A DNA stretch of 64,000 bases from Euryarchaeota archaeon UBA552 (lineage in GTDB: Archaea > Thermoplasmatota > Poseidoniia > Poseidoniales > Thalassarchaeaceae), in the NCBI GenBank assembly GCA_002499585.1, contig DAMH01000030.1, forward strand, positions 5,508 through 69,507, given 5' to 3'. Below the pieces are notes generated by a model that was not told the origin of the DNA, ran no database searches, and worked only from the letters and a program-made list of their open reading frames with translations. The translations under genes were made by a program, and so were the position numbers. Of this stretch, positions 34,844-43,883 are shown one piece after another. Position 1 is the stretch's first letter. Every line of letters starts with the position of its first letter.

Positions 34844-37800
34844 TGAGAGTCGCCCCCTTCCGGTCGCTCTGGACGATATGGGACTTCTGGTAACAGCCCC
34901 TTCTCATTATACTTCAGGGAGAGTACAATAATCAGGCCAATGATAAGAACCTTGACGTAAGCTAGGTTTACCTGTATATCGGTTCTGAACACCTCGTCGA
35001 TCGATCGCTGATGGAGTAGCCACACCATCAACAAGAGAACAGTTGCGAACCATCCTGCTGATTCGGCCATAGCCTTCCGCCTGAAGAGGTAAGCGAGGGT
35101 CATAATTCCGATCATCAGAATTGCTGCTTGCATCGGTTCGGTCACGAGCCACGCGAAGACCTCATCGATAGCCACGGCCAATTCGTGAAGCGGTTGGCTC
35201 GGACTCGACTGGGCAGCGACCAGCCTATTGATCACAAACTCATTCAGGGTAATAATCATGGCACCTATCAGCATGCCTCTGTTGTTTCCAGCCCCGCCTA
35301 TGACAAATGCGGCCCAGACTAGGAAGGTTGTCCGCGAGGGTTGCATGAATGATGGTTGAAGCGAGCCGAGGTACCAAGCAAACAACGCGCCGGCAAAGGC
35401 TGCGATAGCTGCCGAAACCGCAAGGGCAGCGGCCTTGTGGGTCATGACGTCGTGTCCGTGATGCTGCGCGACGTCCTCGTCCTCCCTTATTGAACGAAGG
35501 ATTCTGCCCCATGGGGACGAGTAGAGCATTGATAGAGTGCGCCATACGATCATAACACAAATGAGTCCAATTATGGCAAGCAGCAGGTAGTATGGAGCTG
35601 GCTGGCCGAAACTGAATGTTTCCCCGATTGTTCTTGCAATACTCTCAATGGCCTCGTTGTTCTTGCATTCAAAGGGAGATAGTTCCACACCATTTTCGTC
35701 GATTTTCTTACCCCTCCCGCAGAACCACCAAACTTCCAACGGCTGCGGGTATCTTTGCACGCCTATTGCCCCTTGAGTCGTGCCTGTCTTTAGAAGAGGT
35801 TCTCCTGAGAGTAAGATCCTTACTACCTCTCCAAGTGAGATTGTAATCACAGCAAAATAATCACCCCTAAGACGTGCAGTTGGATAGGCGAGCAGCCAGC
35901 CAGAGATGGCAGCTACCAGCATGCTGAAGACAAGTGCGGGTATGATGGGCCATCCATATCCGGCAACGTCATTGGGAGCGGTCAATACACCGACACCGAT
36001 AGCCCCTATCGATACAAAGAAAATCACTCCGAAGTTCAAGAGGCCCGTGTAGCCGGTAGAGAGGTTCAGGGAGAGGGACATTATGAGATATATCGAGAGG
36101 AATGTGACGAGGTTCGACACTTGTAGGGTCTTGGCGAACATGAAGTTCGAGTCGGGGTCGACAGGAAGCCAGACCACGAAAAGAATTAGTAACGCCAATA
36201 GAAGCCTGAAGGCGGCTTTCGAACCGGATTCTGTTCTTCTGCCCTCGCCTATTCCGGCTTTCTGAAGAATGGCGTCACTCCGTTTTCCCAATGCCCCGGA
36301 GAAGGATGTTGTTCGAGCGGTCAGCCAAGAGTCGGCGTTGTCTCGTAGCGATTCGATTCTCTCTCCCAGTCTCCTTGAAATGGTTCGCTCTGAGTGGCCC
36401 TCTGAGAGTGATGAGATTCTTGATATGATCGAATGATACTTGGCCTTGGTTACTTGAATCGGATCCTTGTATCGGTTATTGTAAATCAAATATGATTCAT
36501 ATACACAGAATATCCATACCAATAGAGGTATCCACGGCCAAAGTATATCACCAATCGAACCAATTATCGATATGAAGGCCTGCTCGGATTCAATTAGAGA
36601 GACCCAACTTGAAGCAATGTCGGGATCAACCCCCTGAGGCGAAATGACGGAGCCTGATGGGTAGGAGTTGGTGCGGATGAATGAGGTTGCCTTCCCAATG
36701 AAGAATGCTGAACTCGTTACGAGTAATGTGCTGACGGCTCGGCCACTTCTGCGTTGGTGGAAGTGGTGCGCTCCGAGGGGCCCAAGTAATACTCCTAAGG
36801 CTGCTGAGTAGCGATGATTGGGGGCCTTGGGAGACCTCGCTCGTTCACGAAGACGCTCTATCTTCCACCGGTCATATGCATCCCCTATGCCCTTTGGAAT
36901 GATGAGTAAGATGGCGATTATTATCGCATAGGGCATTACTTCCGCGAGGGCACTGTATCCGGATCGGCCGATTGGATTTCCGATCCCGATTAGTACTGGC
37001 CCGGAGACTGCACGTACGAAACCGATGATCAGTGCTGCTGCGATTGCACCGGGGAGGGAGCCAATTGTTCCGAGTACTATTACCGCAAAAGAGGGCAGTA
37101 AAAGTGAAAATGCCGTAATTGGTTTGAATAACAGGGTGATTCCGAAAATTCCTCCGCCCACCCCGGATATTCCTGCGGAAAGGAAGGCGCTTGTCATATG
37201 GACTCTCTCGACGTTTATTCCGCTGCTCGCAGCGAGTTCCGGATTATCTGCGACGGCCCTCATCCTTCGACCAAGCCGGGTACGTGTCAATATAGCGAGG
37301 AGGATGAAAACCGTGGCGAAGCTTACAATCGGGAGGAATGCATTGTTGTATGCGTAGTTTGTCGTTTGCGCCGCACCTTCACAGGTCGTGGTTACGATGT
37401 CAACTGCAGGTATTGAATCCATTTCCGCGCAGTCGATCGATGTGTAAACTTGGTCCGGCTCCAACTGTCTATTTCCGAGATTAAACCGTGTAAGTATTGT
37501 GGGGAACTCGAACGCCTGGCTCCCTCGCATCCAGTCTGCATCTGGTACGAATCGTTGAGTTGAGCCCCCAAATCTGAGGTATGTGAGGGCTCTAAGTACA
37601 AGAGCCACACCTAGCGAGGCGATCATCATCACGTCTGGAGAGGCCTTACGATCTCTGAACCCCCGATAGACGAGGCGATCAATGATAACACCCGCTATGC
37701 CTGTCAGAACGAATGCTCCGAACAGCATCCAAAGGAATAGAGTCCACGAAAGGTGGCCATCAGAGGGTATTTCATTCAATGGGAATAGCCAATTCGTCCA

Positions 37801-38319
37801 CATCAGGGCCACGCCGACGTACATTCCGATCATGAAGAACTCCGATTGGGCGAAGTTCCCGTACCTCTGCACGCTGTATGTCAGGGTGAGTCCGACTGCG
37901 ATTGAGAGATATGTCGAAGACCAGGTCAGTGTGTTCGTTCCCAGTGACGCTAGGTCGATTAGCACTGATGCAGAGGTGCCAAGACCAAGGAGCAGGATGT
38001 GTATTATGAGTAGGATGTAGAAGAATAGAAGGATGGGGGATGTGGCAATGATAGTAGATCTGAGCCATCCCGGTCGCATGTCTTCGAATGCGATTTTAAC
38101 TAGTCCGAAGCCCACGCAAATCAAGATGAATGTCTGGAGTAGCCATACCAGATCTGTTGGCAGGCTATCAAAAAGCAGGAAGTCTACGACATTCAAGACG
38201 CCCGCTTGGCCGAGTAGGCCGAGAGTCGATTCAATAGCCAAAAAGGAGGCAATGGCGACACGTTGCTTCCATCTGTCGAGTTGCGACCACTGGTCGCGGA
38301 AATCCCCAAGCGCCGTCAT
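34840..38319 (-). CDS. Fused LivH-LivM permease with a TM2-like domain in the linker
   Basis: A single 1159-residue frame holds both permeases of a HAAT importer. The N-terminal part (about residues 110-490) is LivH-like: helices, VIIDRLVYRGFRDRKASP, then GRRMRAVADNPELAASSGIN. The C-terminal part (about 715-1130) is LivM-like: SLNLSTGYTGLLNFGVIFFVSIGAI, ARLRGDYFAVITISLGEVVRILL and WGRILRSIREDEDVAQHHGHD. Between them, around 36690-36830, NHRYSAALGVLLGPLGAHHF resembles a TM2 domain, followed by two helices and a ~100-residue basic cytoplasmic linker. LivH and LivM are normally separate ~300-residue proteins. No stop or frameshift interrupts the frame. Confidence 0.88.
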   Translation of the reverse strand: MTALGDFRDQWSQLDRWKQRVAIASFLAIESTLGLLGQAGVLNVVDFLLFDSLPTDLVWLLQTFILICVGFGLVKIAFEDMRPGWLRSTIIATSPILLFFYILLIIHILLLGLGTSASVLIDLASLGTNTLTWSSTYLSIAVGLTLTYSVQRYGNFAQSEFFMIGMYVGVALMWTNWLFPLNEIPSDGHLSWTLFLWMLFGAFVLTGIAGVIIDRLVYRGFRDRKASPDVMMIASLGVALVLRALTYLRFGGSTQRFVPDADWMRGSQAFEFPTILTRFNLGNRQLEPDQVYTSIDCAEMDSIPAVDIVTTTCEGAAQTTNYAYNNAFLPIVSFATVFILLAILTRTRLGRRMRAVADNPELAASSGINVERVHMTSAFLSAGISGVGGGIFGITLLFKPITAFSLLLPSFAVIVLGTIGSLPGAIAAALIIGFVRAVSGPVLIGIGNPIGRSGYSALAEVMPYAIIIAILLIIPKGIGDAYDRWKIERLRERARSPKAPNHRYSAALGVLLGPLGAHHFHQRRSGRAVSTLLVTSSAFFIGKATSFIRTNSYPSGSVISPQGVDPDIASSWVSLIESEQAFISIIGSIGDILWPWIPLLVWIFCVYESYLIYNNRYKDPIQVTKAKYHSIISRISSLSEGHSERTISRRLGERIESLRDNADSWLTARTTSFSGALGKRSDAILQKAGIGEGRRTESGSKAAFRLLLALLILFVVWLPVDPDSNFMFAKTLQVSNLVTFLSIYLIMSLSLNLSTGYTGLLNFGVIFFVSIGAIGVGVLTAPNDVAGYGWPIIPALVFSMLVAAISGWLLAYPTARLRGDYFAVITISLGEVVRILLSGEPLLKTGTTQGAIGVQRYPQPLEVWWFCGRGKKIDENGVELSPFECKNNEAIESIARTIGETFSFGQPAPYYLLLAIIGLICVMIVWRTLSMLYSSPWGRILRSIREDEDVAQHHGHDVMTHKAAALAVSAAIAAFAGALFAWYLGSLQPSFMQPSRTTFLVWAAFVIGGAGNNRGMLIGAMIITLNEFVINRLVAAQSSPSQPLHELAVAIDEVFAWLVTEPMQAAILMIGIMTLAYLFRRKAMAESAGWFATVLLLMVWLLHQRSIDEVFRTDIQVNLAYVKVLIIGLIIVLSLKYNEKGLLPEVPYRPERPEGGDSQ

Positions 38320-38353
38320 ACTTCATCCTCGATATGTGGCTTCTTGTGCATAA

Positions 38354-38371
38354 AGCCGATGGCAATCGGCT
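38354..38371 (-). terminator. Perfect 7-bp hairpin before the permease gene
   Basis: AGCCGAT and ATCGGCT form a 7-bp stem around the loop GGCA. It lies 35 bp upstream of the permease start and downstream of the larger hairpin. On the minus strand it is followed by TTTATG. It could be part of a processing or attenuation element, or could cover the permease leader. Confidence 0.4.
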
Positions 38372-38388
38372 GAAAGAAAAGGTGTGAG

Positions 38389-38422
38389 GCGCCGCGGCGG
38401 GCCCGATGGCCCACCACGGCGC
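38389..38422 (-). terminator. Strong G/C-rich hairpin between livK and the permease gene
   Basis: Arms 38389-38403 and 38408-38422 form a 15-bp stem with two C-A mismatches and a 4-nt loop (CGAT). It begins 35 bp after the livK stop. No long T run follows, so it is not a classical intrinsic terminator. By analogy with other binding-protein-dependent ABC operons, such intergenic stems often stabilise the upstream binding-protein mRNA and limit read-through. That role is inferred. Confidence 0.55.
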
Positions 38423-38456
38423 GTTACGTCACTCTGAGCTCTTATCGATCTCAGTT

Positions 38457-39626
38457 TCAAGCGGTTGCGACGCCGCCTTCGGCAGTCCAGTACTTCGAAC
38501 AGGTGTACTGATCGATGCCATCGTACGAGCATATGTCATATCCGTTACCGCCGATGTCACCGTTCTCAAGGAAGTTGATGACGCCGGAGGCGCCCTCGTA
38601 CCCGTTGCCTGTCGCTTTGATTCCATCATCGGCTGACATGCCATTGTACATCACAGCAGACATCCCGACCATCATGACACCGTCGTAGGTTGTCAAGTCG
38701 TATGCCTTAATTCCGCCGGATGGGGCTTCTGCGTCATAGCGCGCGCTGAAGTCGCCGAAGCTCGATCCTGCGCGAGGCTGGGTGACGGTCATGTTCTCTA
38801 GCAGGTCGTCCTGCTCCATCTCATCGTACATTCCCTCTCCAGCAGGGCCGTCCCCACCGAAGATGTGTCCGTCCCATCCTGCGTCGCTGAGAGCCTCGAT
38901 TATGAGGGCAGCATCTGCGATGTATGACGATAGGTAAACGGCAGTGCATGTCGTGGAAGCCGCCATCTGGTTAGCTATAGCCGAGAAGTCGGTGTCCGTC
39001 TCTGCGTAGTCGTATCGACCGACGTCGCATAGCTTGTCGGATCCCCATGCGTCGACAACTGCGTCAGCGAGGCCAGCGCCGTAGTCGTTGGTCATGCCGA
39101 AGACTGCGAGAGCACCCTCTGTCACTCCTGCTTCAGTCATCATGTCAGCGCCAGCTGGGCCCTGGATAGCATCGCTTGGCACATTCCTGTAGAACATTGG
39201 GTATGCCGATGCGTCCGATAGACCAGGGTTAGTGCTCGCGTAGGAAATCATTGGGATTCCCGCAGCGGAAAGCACTCCGTTGGCGGCCATTGAGGCCCCG
39301 GAGCAAGCTGCACCCACGACAGCGTAGACACCGGAGTCGACCAAGGTCTGGGCGGCGGGGCCGGCAACAGCACCGTCGCATCCGGAGTCCTGCTCTATCA
39401 ACTCGAAGTTGTAGTCAGGGTACATATCATTCAGATCGCTGATAGCCTCATTCGCGCTCCACGTGAACACGGGAGCGTTTGGCTCCAGTGGTCCCGTGAT
39501 CGGGTTGAGGAAACCGATCTTCACAGTCGTCTTTTCGTCATCATCATCGCTACCGAGGCATCCCGCGAAGGCCGCGGCCAGCATGCTCAGTGTCATCATT
39601 GTTGCAATCAACTTCATATTTTTCAT
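38457..39626 (-). CDS. livK: HAAT-family substrate-binding lipoprotein (LivK-like)
   Basis: 389 residues: signal peptide with lipobox AFAGC (C23), acidic linker GSDDDDEK, then a periplasmic-binding-protein type I fold (VKIGFLNPITGPLEPN, then VYAVVGAACSGASMAANGVL). It would capture the substrate outside and deliver it to the fused permease. The binding-site motif ending in ACSGAS resembles the serine-containing loop that holds the amino-acid backbone in LivK. It heads the cluster and is separated from the permease by 137 bp with two hairpins. Asp-rich surface composition is notable. Confidence 0.92.
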   Translation of the reverse strand: MKNMKLIATMMTLSMLAAAFAGCLGSDDDDEKTTVKIGFLNPITGPLEPNAPVFTWSANEAISDLNDMYPDYNFELIEQDSGCDGAVAGPAAQTLVDSGVYAVVGAACSGASMAANGVLSAAGIPMISYASTNPGLSDASAYPMFYRNVPSDAIQGPAGADMMTEAGVTEGALAVFGMTNDYGAGLADAVVDAWGSDKLCDVGRYDYAETDTDFSAIANQMAASTTCTAVYLSSYIADAALIIEALSDAGWDGHIFGGDGPAGEGMYDEMEQDDLLENMTVTQPRAGSSFGDFSARYDAEAPSGGIKAYDLTTYDGVMMVGMSAVMYNGMSADDGIKATGNGYEGASGVINFLENGDIGGNGYDICSYDGIDQYTCSKYWTAEGGVATA

Positions 39627-39688
39627 AGCGTATTCACGCTCCTAGCATGCCCCTGAGTTATTAGTTTCTATTTAGTATCTGTGCCCGT

Positions 39689-39698
39689 ATTTATTTTC
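39689..39698 (-). promoter_or_regulatory. TATA-like element upstream of livK
   Basis: AAAATAAATA on the minus strand lies 63-72 bp before the livK ATG, within an A/T-rich block (39655-39740) that contrasts with the coding G/C content. A start ~25 bp downstream would give a ~38-nt leader containing AGGAG near 39643. The call rests on composition and spacing only; purM, transcribed divergently from 39816, may share the region. Confidence 0.35.
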
Positions 39699-39815
39699 AT
39701 ATGCCATGGAAAATGGTGATCGATTATTAATATTCAATTACTCCTCTGAGCTTATTCCAATCATGGCTTATCGCTCAGAGGAGAGGATCAATAACCTCTG
39801 ACATTATTTTCCTCC

Positions 39816-40916
39816 ATGAGCGGGGATGGGGGCATCACCTACTCAGAATCGGGTGTGGATATAGAGGCTGAGAGTGTGGCTATCGCATCTTTGATTGGGC
39901 ATCTGGGAGTATCCACAAGGGAACCGGGCACCAGGGGTGCACCAGTTAGACTTGAAGGCGGATTTGGAGGGCTCATTGAATTTGGAGATTCTTGGTTAGC
40001 TATGGCTACGGATGGAGTAGGGTCGAAGCTGCAAATCGCAAACTCATTGGCTAGATATGAAGGGGTTGGGATCGATTGTGTTGCGATGAATGTCAATGAC
40101 CTACTTTGCGTAGGAGCTGAACCAATCGGGTTTGTGGATTATATCGCTGTTCCAAAGCCAAATGCCGATGTGCACGGGATGATCGGTGCTTCGCTTGGAG
40201 AAGCTTGTGCCAGGGCAAGGGTAACATTGTCCGGGGGTGAGACTGCAACGCTTCCAGGCATAGTTTCTGAATTGGATCTATCCGGGACGGCGCTTGGATG
40301 GCTACCATCTGGTGACGCCGTCACCGGGAAGGGAGTTGTGCCTGGAGACGTTATTATTGGCCTTCCAAGTAGTGGTTTGCACTCAAATGGATTTTCTTTG
40401 GTACGACAAGTGATCAATGATTCCAATGCTGATTTAGAATCGCCATGTCCTTTTCCCTCGACTCATGGTAAACGCTCAATCGAATTTGACAGGGGCGATC
40501 TGGGTAGTGTGTTGTTAAACCCCACACGAATATACGTAGACCCAATCGTGGACCTTCTGTTTTCTGATGGAGCGCCTTGCAAAAGAAGTCATATCCACGG
40601 TGTTGCTCACATAACCGGAGGCGGACTGTCAAACTTATTGCGCCTCAATGACTCTGTGAGGTTTGAAATAACACATCCTCTGGAGCCACATCCGGAGTTT
40701 CACTGGATTCAATCAACAGGTGGAGTGGCAGACTGGGAAATGCATCGCGTGTTCAATATGGGGATGGGCATGGCGTTGGTTGTAGATTGTTCTGTCGCTG
40801 AAAAAGTTGCTAAGTGGATATCAAAAAGAGTGGATGGCTCTAGGAAAATTGGAGTGGTCGTTCAAGGAGAGGGTGTGATTCATGCCCCACTAGACCTATC
40901 TTACAGTGAGTATTGA
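39816..40916 (+). CDS. purM: Phosphoribosylformylglycinamidine cyclo-ligase (AIR synthetase)
   Basis: Fifth step of purine synthesis, ATP-dependent ring closure to AIR. TYSESGVDIEAESVAI, LAMATDGVGSKLQIA, CVAMNVNDLLCVGAEPIGFVDYI, and LSGGETATLPG are the PurM signatures, followed by GLPSSGLHSNGFSLVR and HITGGGLSNLLRL. The 366-residue length is normal for the family (~345). It stands alone with respect to other pur genes. Its stop overlaps the possible TTG start of the next gene. Confidence 0.95.
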   Translation: MSGDGGITYSESGVDIEAESVAIASLIGHLGVSTREPGTRGAPVRLEGGFGGLIEFGDSWLAMATDGVGSKLQIANSLARYEGVGIDCVAMNVNDLLCVGAEPIGFVDYIAVPKPNADVHGMIGASLGEACARARVTLSGGETATLPGIVSELDLSGTALGWLPSGDAVTGKGVVPGDVIIGLPSSGLHSNGFSLVRQVINDSNADLESPCPFPSTHGKRSIEFDRGDLGSVLLNPTRIYVDPIVDLLFSDGAPCKRSHIHGVAHITGGGLSNLLRLNDSVRFEITHPLEPHPEFHWIQSTGGVADWEMHRVFNMGMGMALVVDCSVAEKVAKWISKRVDGSRKIGVVVQGEGVIHAPLDLSYSEY

Positions 40917-40957
40917 CCCATCGAGAGATCCATGAGCCTGATCCTTGTGGAAGGACC

Positions 40958-42235
40958 ATGCACCCCCTCGGATGGCCAGGTTATCCCTATCGAGAGGGCT
41001 CTCTGGAACATAGATTGCCCACTGAGGTAGACAGGGGCTGGAAAGGCCCTGCGGGTAAAAACGTCGATGGAGGCGGCTTTCTGAATCCAGCCATGGCCGG
41101 TAACAGGACCCGCAGTGTGATTATGTTGGATCACCTTGCAAAAACAGTGTTCAAAAAAATCGAGAAGATTCAGATTATCGATGCATTAGGAGCTACTGGA
41201 ATCCGGACTCGGAGGTGGTTGAACGAGACCTCTGATGAAGTTGCGAGGAGGCTTTATGTTACAACCTGCGACCAGAATGAGACTGCGATATCTTGGGCTC
41301 GGTCGAACTTGGAGCTTGATGATCGGAAAGACCAGGTTAATTTAATCCAAGGTGATACTAGGAGGACCTTGTTATCTCAGGGTTGGCATTGGATAGATCT
41401 AGACCCATACGGTTCACCAATACCTTACCTGGATTTGGCCATGCAGGCTACAGCCCGCAGGGCGGTTATGTCGATCAGTGCGACAGACACCGCGGCGTTG
41501 AGTGGTTCCTCACCCAATCCGCTGAAGAGGAGATACGGTGCACGCGTACACATGGACGGGTTGAAACACGATACTGGACTCAGAATTCTGCTTGCGACCT
41601 CCGCGATGGCAGCGGCTCGTCACGACAGGGTCATCAGGCCCCTATTCACCATATGGGATTCTCATCACCTGAGAGTTACCGTCATGGTGGAGCGTTCCAA
41701 AGGCTCAGCGAATTTAATTCAAGACTCTATTGGATGGAGGATTCATTCTCCGAGTGAAGAGGATGTTGAGATGTCGATAGGGTGTGGGTTGCTACCGGAA
41801 CATGATAGGGGAAGCAGGCCTATGCACGTGATGCTTCCACTTAGTGCCCATCCACCTCCCTCGTCCATGGCGTCGGGCCCGTTGTGGACCGGTGACATGG
41901 GAAGCATTGATGTCATGTCATCTCTGACAGAGGCAGCGGCCGAAAAAATCTGTAGCAGTCTGGATAGTGAACTTGATTTTCCAGAATCCAAAAGATGTAA
42001 AGACGCTGTGAAGAAGATTTCATCGGAGGGGAATGCGATTCATGGTTCACATCTCATCGTTACTGACATGCTCCCTGGATTCTTGAAACGAGGAAATCCC
42101 CCGAGCCCACAAAAAATAGCAAGATCACTCAGGGATATGGGTTACTCGGCGGAGGTCTCCAGGTATGCAGAGCCGTCACTGAGGACTGACGCTCCGTGGG
42201 GTTCTGTCATCCAAGCGTATGACAAAACTGGATGA
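40958..42235 (+). CDS. trm1: tRNA (guanine26-N2)-dimethyltransferase Trm1
   Basis: SAM-dependent enzyme that dimethylates G26 of tRNAs. GGGFLNPAMAGNRTRSV corresponds to the FYNP motif region, IDALGATGIRTRRWL to SAM motif I, DLDPYGSPIPYLDLAM to the catalytic motif IV, and SATDTAALSGSSPNPLKRRYG to the next conserved block. The C-terminal domain is shorter than in some homologues, with no zinc motif visible. ATG 40958 has GGAAGG close upstream; a TTG at 40913 overlapping purM would add 15 poorly conserved residues. The start is therefore uncertain. Confidence 0.92.
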   Translation: MHPLGWPGYPYREGSLEHRLPTEVDRGWKGPAGKNVDGGGFLNPAMAGNRTRSVIMLDHLAKTVFKKIEKIQIIDALGATGIRTRRWLNETSDEVARRLYVTTCDQNETAISWARSNLELDDRKDQVNLIQGDTRRTLLSQGWHWIDLDPYGSPIPYLDLAMQATARRAVMSISATDTAALSGSSPNPLKRRYGARVHMDGLKHDTGLRILLATSAMAAARHDRVIRPLFTIWDSHHLRVTVMVERSKGSANLIQDSIGWRIHSPSEEDVEMSIGCGLLPEHDRGSRPMHVMLPLSAHPPPSSMASGPLWTGDMGSIDVMSSLTEAAAEKICSSLDSELDFPESKRCKDAVKKISSEGNAIHGSHLIVTDMLPGFLKRGNPPSPQKIARSLRDMGYSAEVSRYAEPSLRTDAPWGSVIQAYDKTG

Positions 42236-42242
42236 TGATGGA

Positions 42243-43235
42243 TTACCCTCCGATGTAGGACATTTCTATCCTATGTCTGTTGCTATTGTGGTGTGATCTA
42301 TTTTCAGAATACCTGTCATCTCTGTTTGACCAGAAGTTTTCAATTACACCTTGCAAGTCTGAATCAGATACACCGCTCCTCATCAAACTCAGCAGATCAA
42401 GTCCTTTACTTGAGAAAAGACATGGGTAAAGCCTTCCGTCTGCAGATATGCGGGCTCTGGAACAGTTACTGCAAAAGGGCTCAGTTACACTAGATATGAT
42501 GCCTACTTTTCCACCGTCATCGAGACTGTACATTTTGGCGACTTCGTTTTTGTTCTCGGGCGTCAGGGGCTCCCTTGCCCCGATAATCTCTCGAATCTCT
42601 CTTGCAGGTACCACTTCATCCATCTTCCATCCATTTGTACTGCCTACATCCATGTATTCAATGAATCTAACTGCGACATCTCTGTTAGAGAAACGAGTGA
42701 CTAAATCGAATATTTCATTCTCGTTCGTGTTTCGTTTAACCACTGTGTTGATTTTAATCGGTCCGAGTCCCACTGACTCCGCAGCCTCAATACCGGCCAT
42801 CACCGCCGCTACAGTGTGACCCGAATCAGTGATCGATGCGAAAGTGGCCTCGTCAATCGCGTCCAGACTCACCGTGACCCTGTCCAACCCTGCAGCTGAT
42901 AGTGCGGGTGCGTATCTCGGAAGTAGAACGCCATTTGTTGTCAGCGCTATTTCGATTTCCATCATTGAGAGCATTGATATCAGGTTTGGAAGGTTTCTTC
43001 GCAACAATGGCTCACCACCTGTTAACCTGACTTTTCTTACACCGAGTGCAACGAAGATTTTGACAATTCTATCGATCTCCTCAAAGGACATGATCATCTC
43101 TTTTTCCAAAAAAGGGAAGTCCTTCCCGAAGATGTTTCTGGGCATGCAGTAAGTACATCTAAAATTACATCTGTCTGTAACCGATACTCTAAGATCAAGG
43201 AGGGGCCTGCCCAAACTATCTAGCAACGGTTGCAT
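42243..43235 (-). CDS. moaA: GTP 3',8-cyclase MoaA
   Basis: Radical SAM enzyme for the first step of molybdopterin synthesis. The N-terminal cluster motif is C23-x3-C27-x2-C30 (TDRCNFRCTYCMP). The C-terminal cluster is CSNC plus the Cys in LYPCLF. The protein ends in the conserved di-glycine tail (SYIGG), required for activity in MoaA. 330 residues is normal. Other moa genes are not in the window. It implies that the organism makes molybdenum or tungsten cofactor. Confidence 0.96.
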   Translation of the reverse strand: MQPLLDSLGRPLLDLRVSVTDRCNFRCTYCMPRNIFGKDFPFLEKEMIMSFEEIDRIVKIFVALGVRKVRLTGGEPLLRRNLPNLISMLSMMEIEIALTTNGVLLPRYAPALSAAGLDRVTVSLDAIDEATFASITDSGHTVAAVMAGIEAAESVGLGPIKINTVVKRNTNENEIFDLVTRFSNRDVAVRFIEYMDVGSTNGWKMDEVVPAREIREIIGAREPLTPENKNEVAKMYSLDDGGKVGIISSVTEPFCSNCSRARISADGRLYPCLFSSKGLDLLSLMRSGVSDSDLQGVIENFWSNRDDRYSENRSHHNSNRHRIEMSYIGG

Positions 43236-43317
43236 GATGTCTTGCCCGGGCGAGTACTAGGAATTAGACTTCGGGGTAAGACGTAGGTTCAAGTTGACTC
43301 GCCCCCTGCGAGGGACA

Positions 43318-43881
43318 ATGCTTGCAATAAGCGACAAGGCTCACGAAATGCTCCTTCACTACTCATCTCAATCAGAGGAGGGGGAATCACTTGCGTTGAG
43401 GATAGAAATAGTTGGACGGGGCCCAAAGGGGTTTCAGTATGATCTTCAATTCATTGATGTTGGCGACTCCAAAGAAGACGATGTAGCGATGGAGATTAGG
43501 GGCTTTAACGTCAGGATAGCCAATCGCAGTGCTAGGTATCTAGACGGTGCAACCTTGGATTTCAAAGAGACATTGATGGGAGGAGGTTTTAGTTTTGAGA
43601 ATCCAAATCCAATGTGGATCGACAATTTGTCCCAGAGAGTGGCTGAAGTAATAGACAAGAATGTAAATCCGGCGGTGGCGTCGCACGGAGGTCACGTTGA
43701 TTTAGTGGGAGTCGATCAGGGCAAGGCCATTATAGCGTTCGGAGGGGGGTGTCAGGGGTGTGGTATGGCAGATGTGACTCTGAAACAAGGTGTTGAGGTC
43801 ATGATCATGGATAACGTACCTGAAATCATCGAGGTTGTAGACGCGACTGATCATGCTGCAGGTACGAACCCGTTCTATTGA
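43318..43881 (+). CDS. nfuA: NfuA-like Fe-S scaffold/carrier (degenerate A-type plus NFU)
   Basis: 187 residues from ATG 43318 (GCGAGGGA upstream); a TTG at 43294 would add eight. The N-terminal half resembles an A-type (IscA/HesB) domain, but the usual cysteine is absent (GRGPKGFQYDLQF), as in bacterial NfuA. The C-terminal half is an NFU domain with the cluster-binding CxxC in GGGCQGCGMADVTLKQGVE. NfuA delivers 4Fe-4S clusters to targets. Clients plausible here are RaSEA, MoaA and AddB. NfuA-type fusion is bacterial in style. Confidence 0.85.
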   Translation: MLAISDKAHEMLLHYSSQSEEGESLALRIEIVGRGPKGFQYDLQFIDVGDSKEDDVAMEIRGFNVRIANRSARYLDGATLDFKETLMGGGFSFENPNPMWIDNLSQRVAEVIDKNVNPAVASHGGHVDLVGVDQGKAIIAFGGGCQGCGMADVTLKQGVEVMIMDNVPEIIEVVDATDHAAGTNPFY

Positions 43882-43883
43882 TA

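Noticed and set aside
40932..41030. Short open frame starting MSLILVEGPCTPSDG between purM and trm1
   Set aside because: It overlaps the trm1 N-terminal region out of frame, is only about 32 codons, and the trm1 frame carries the conserved residues.
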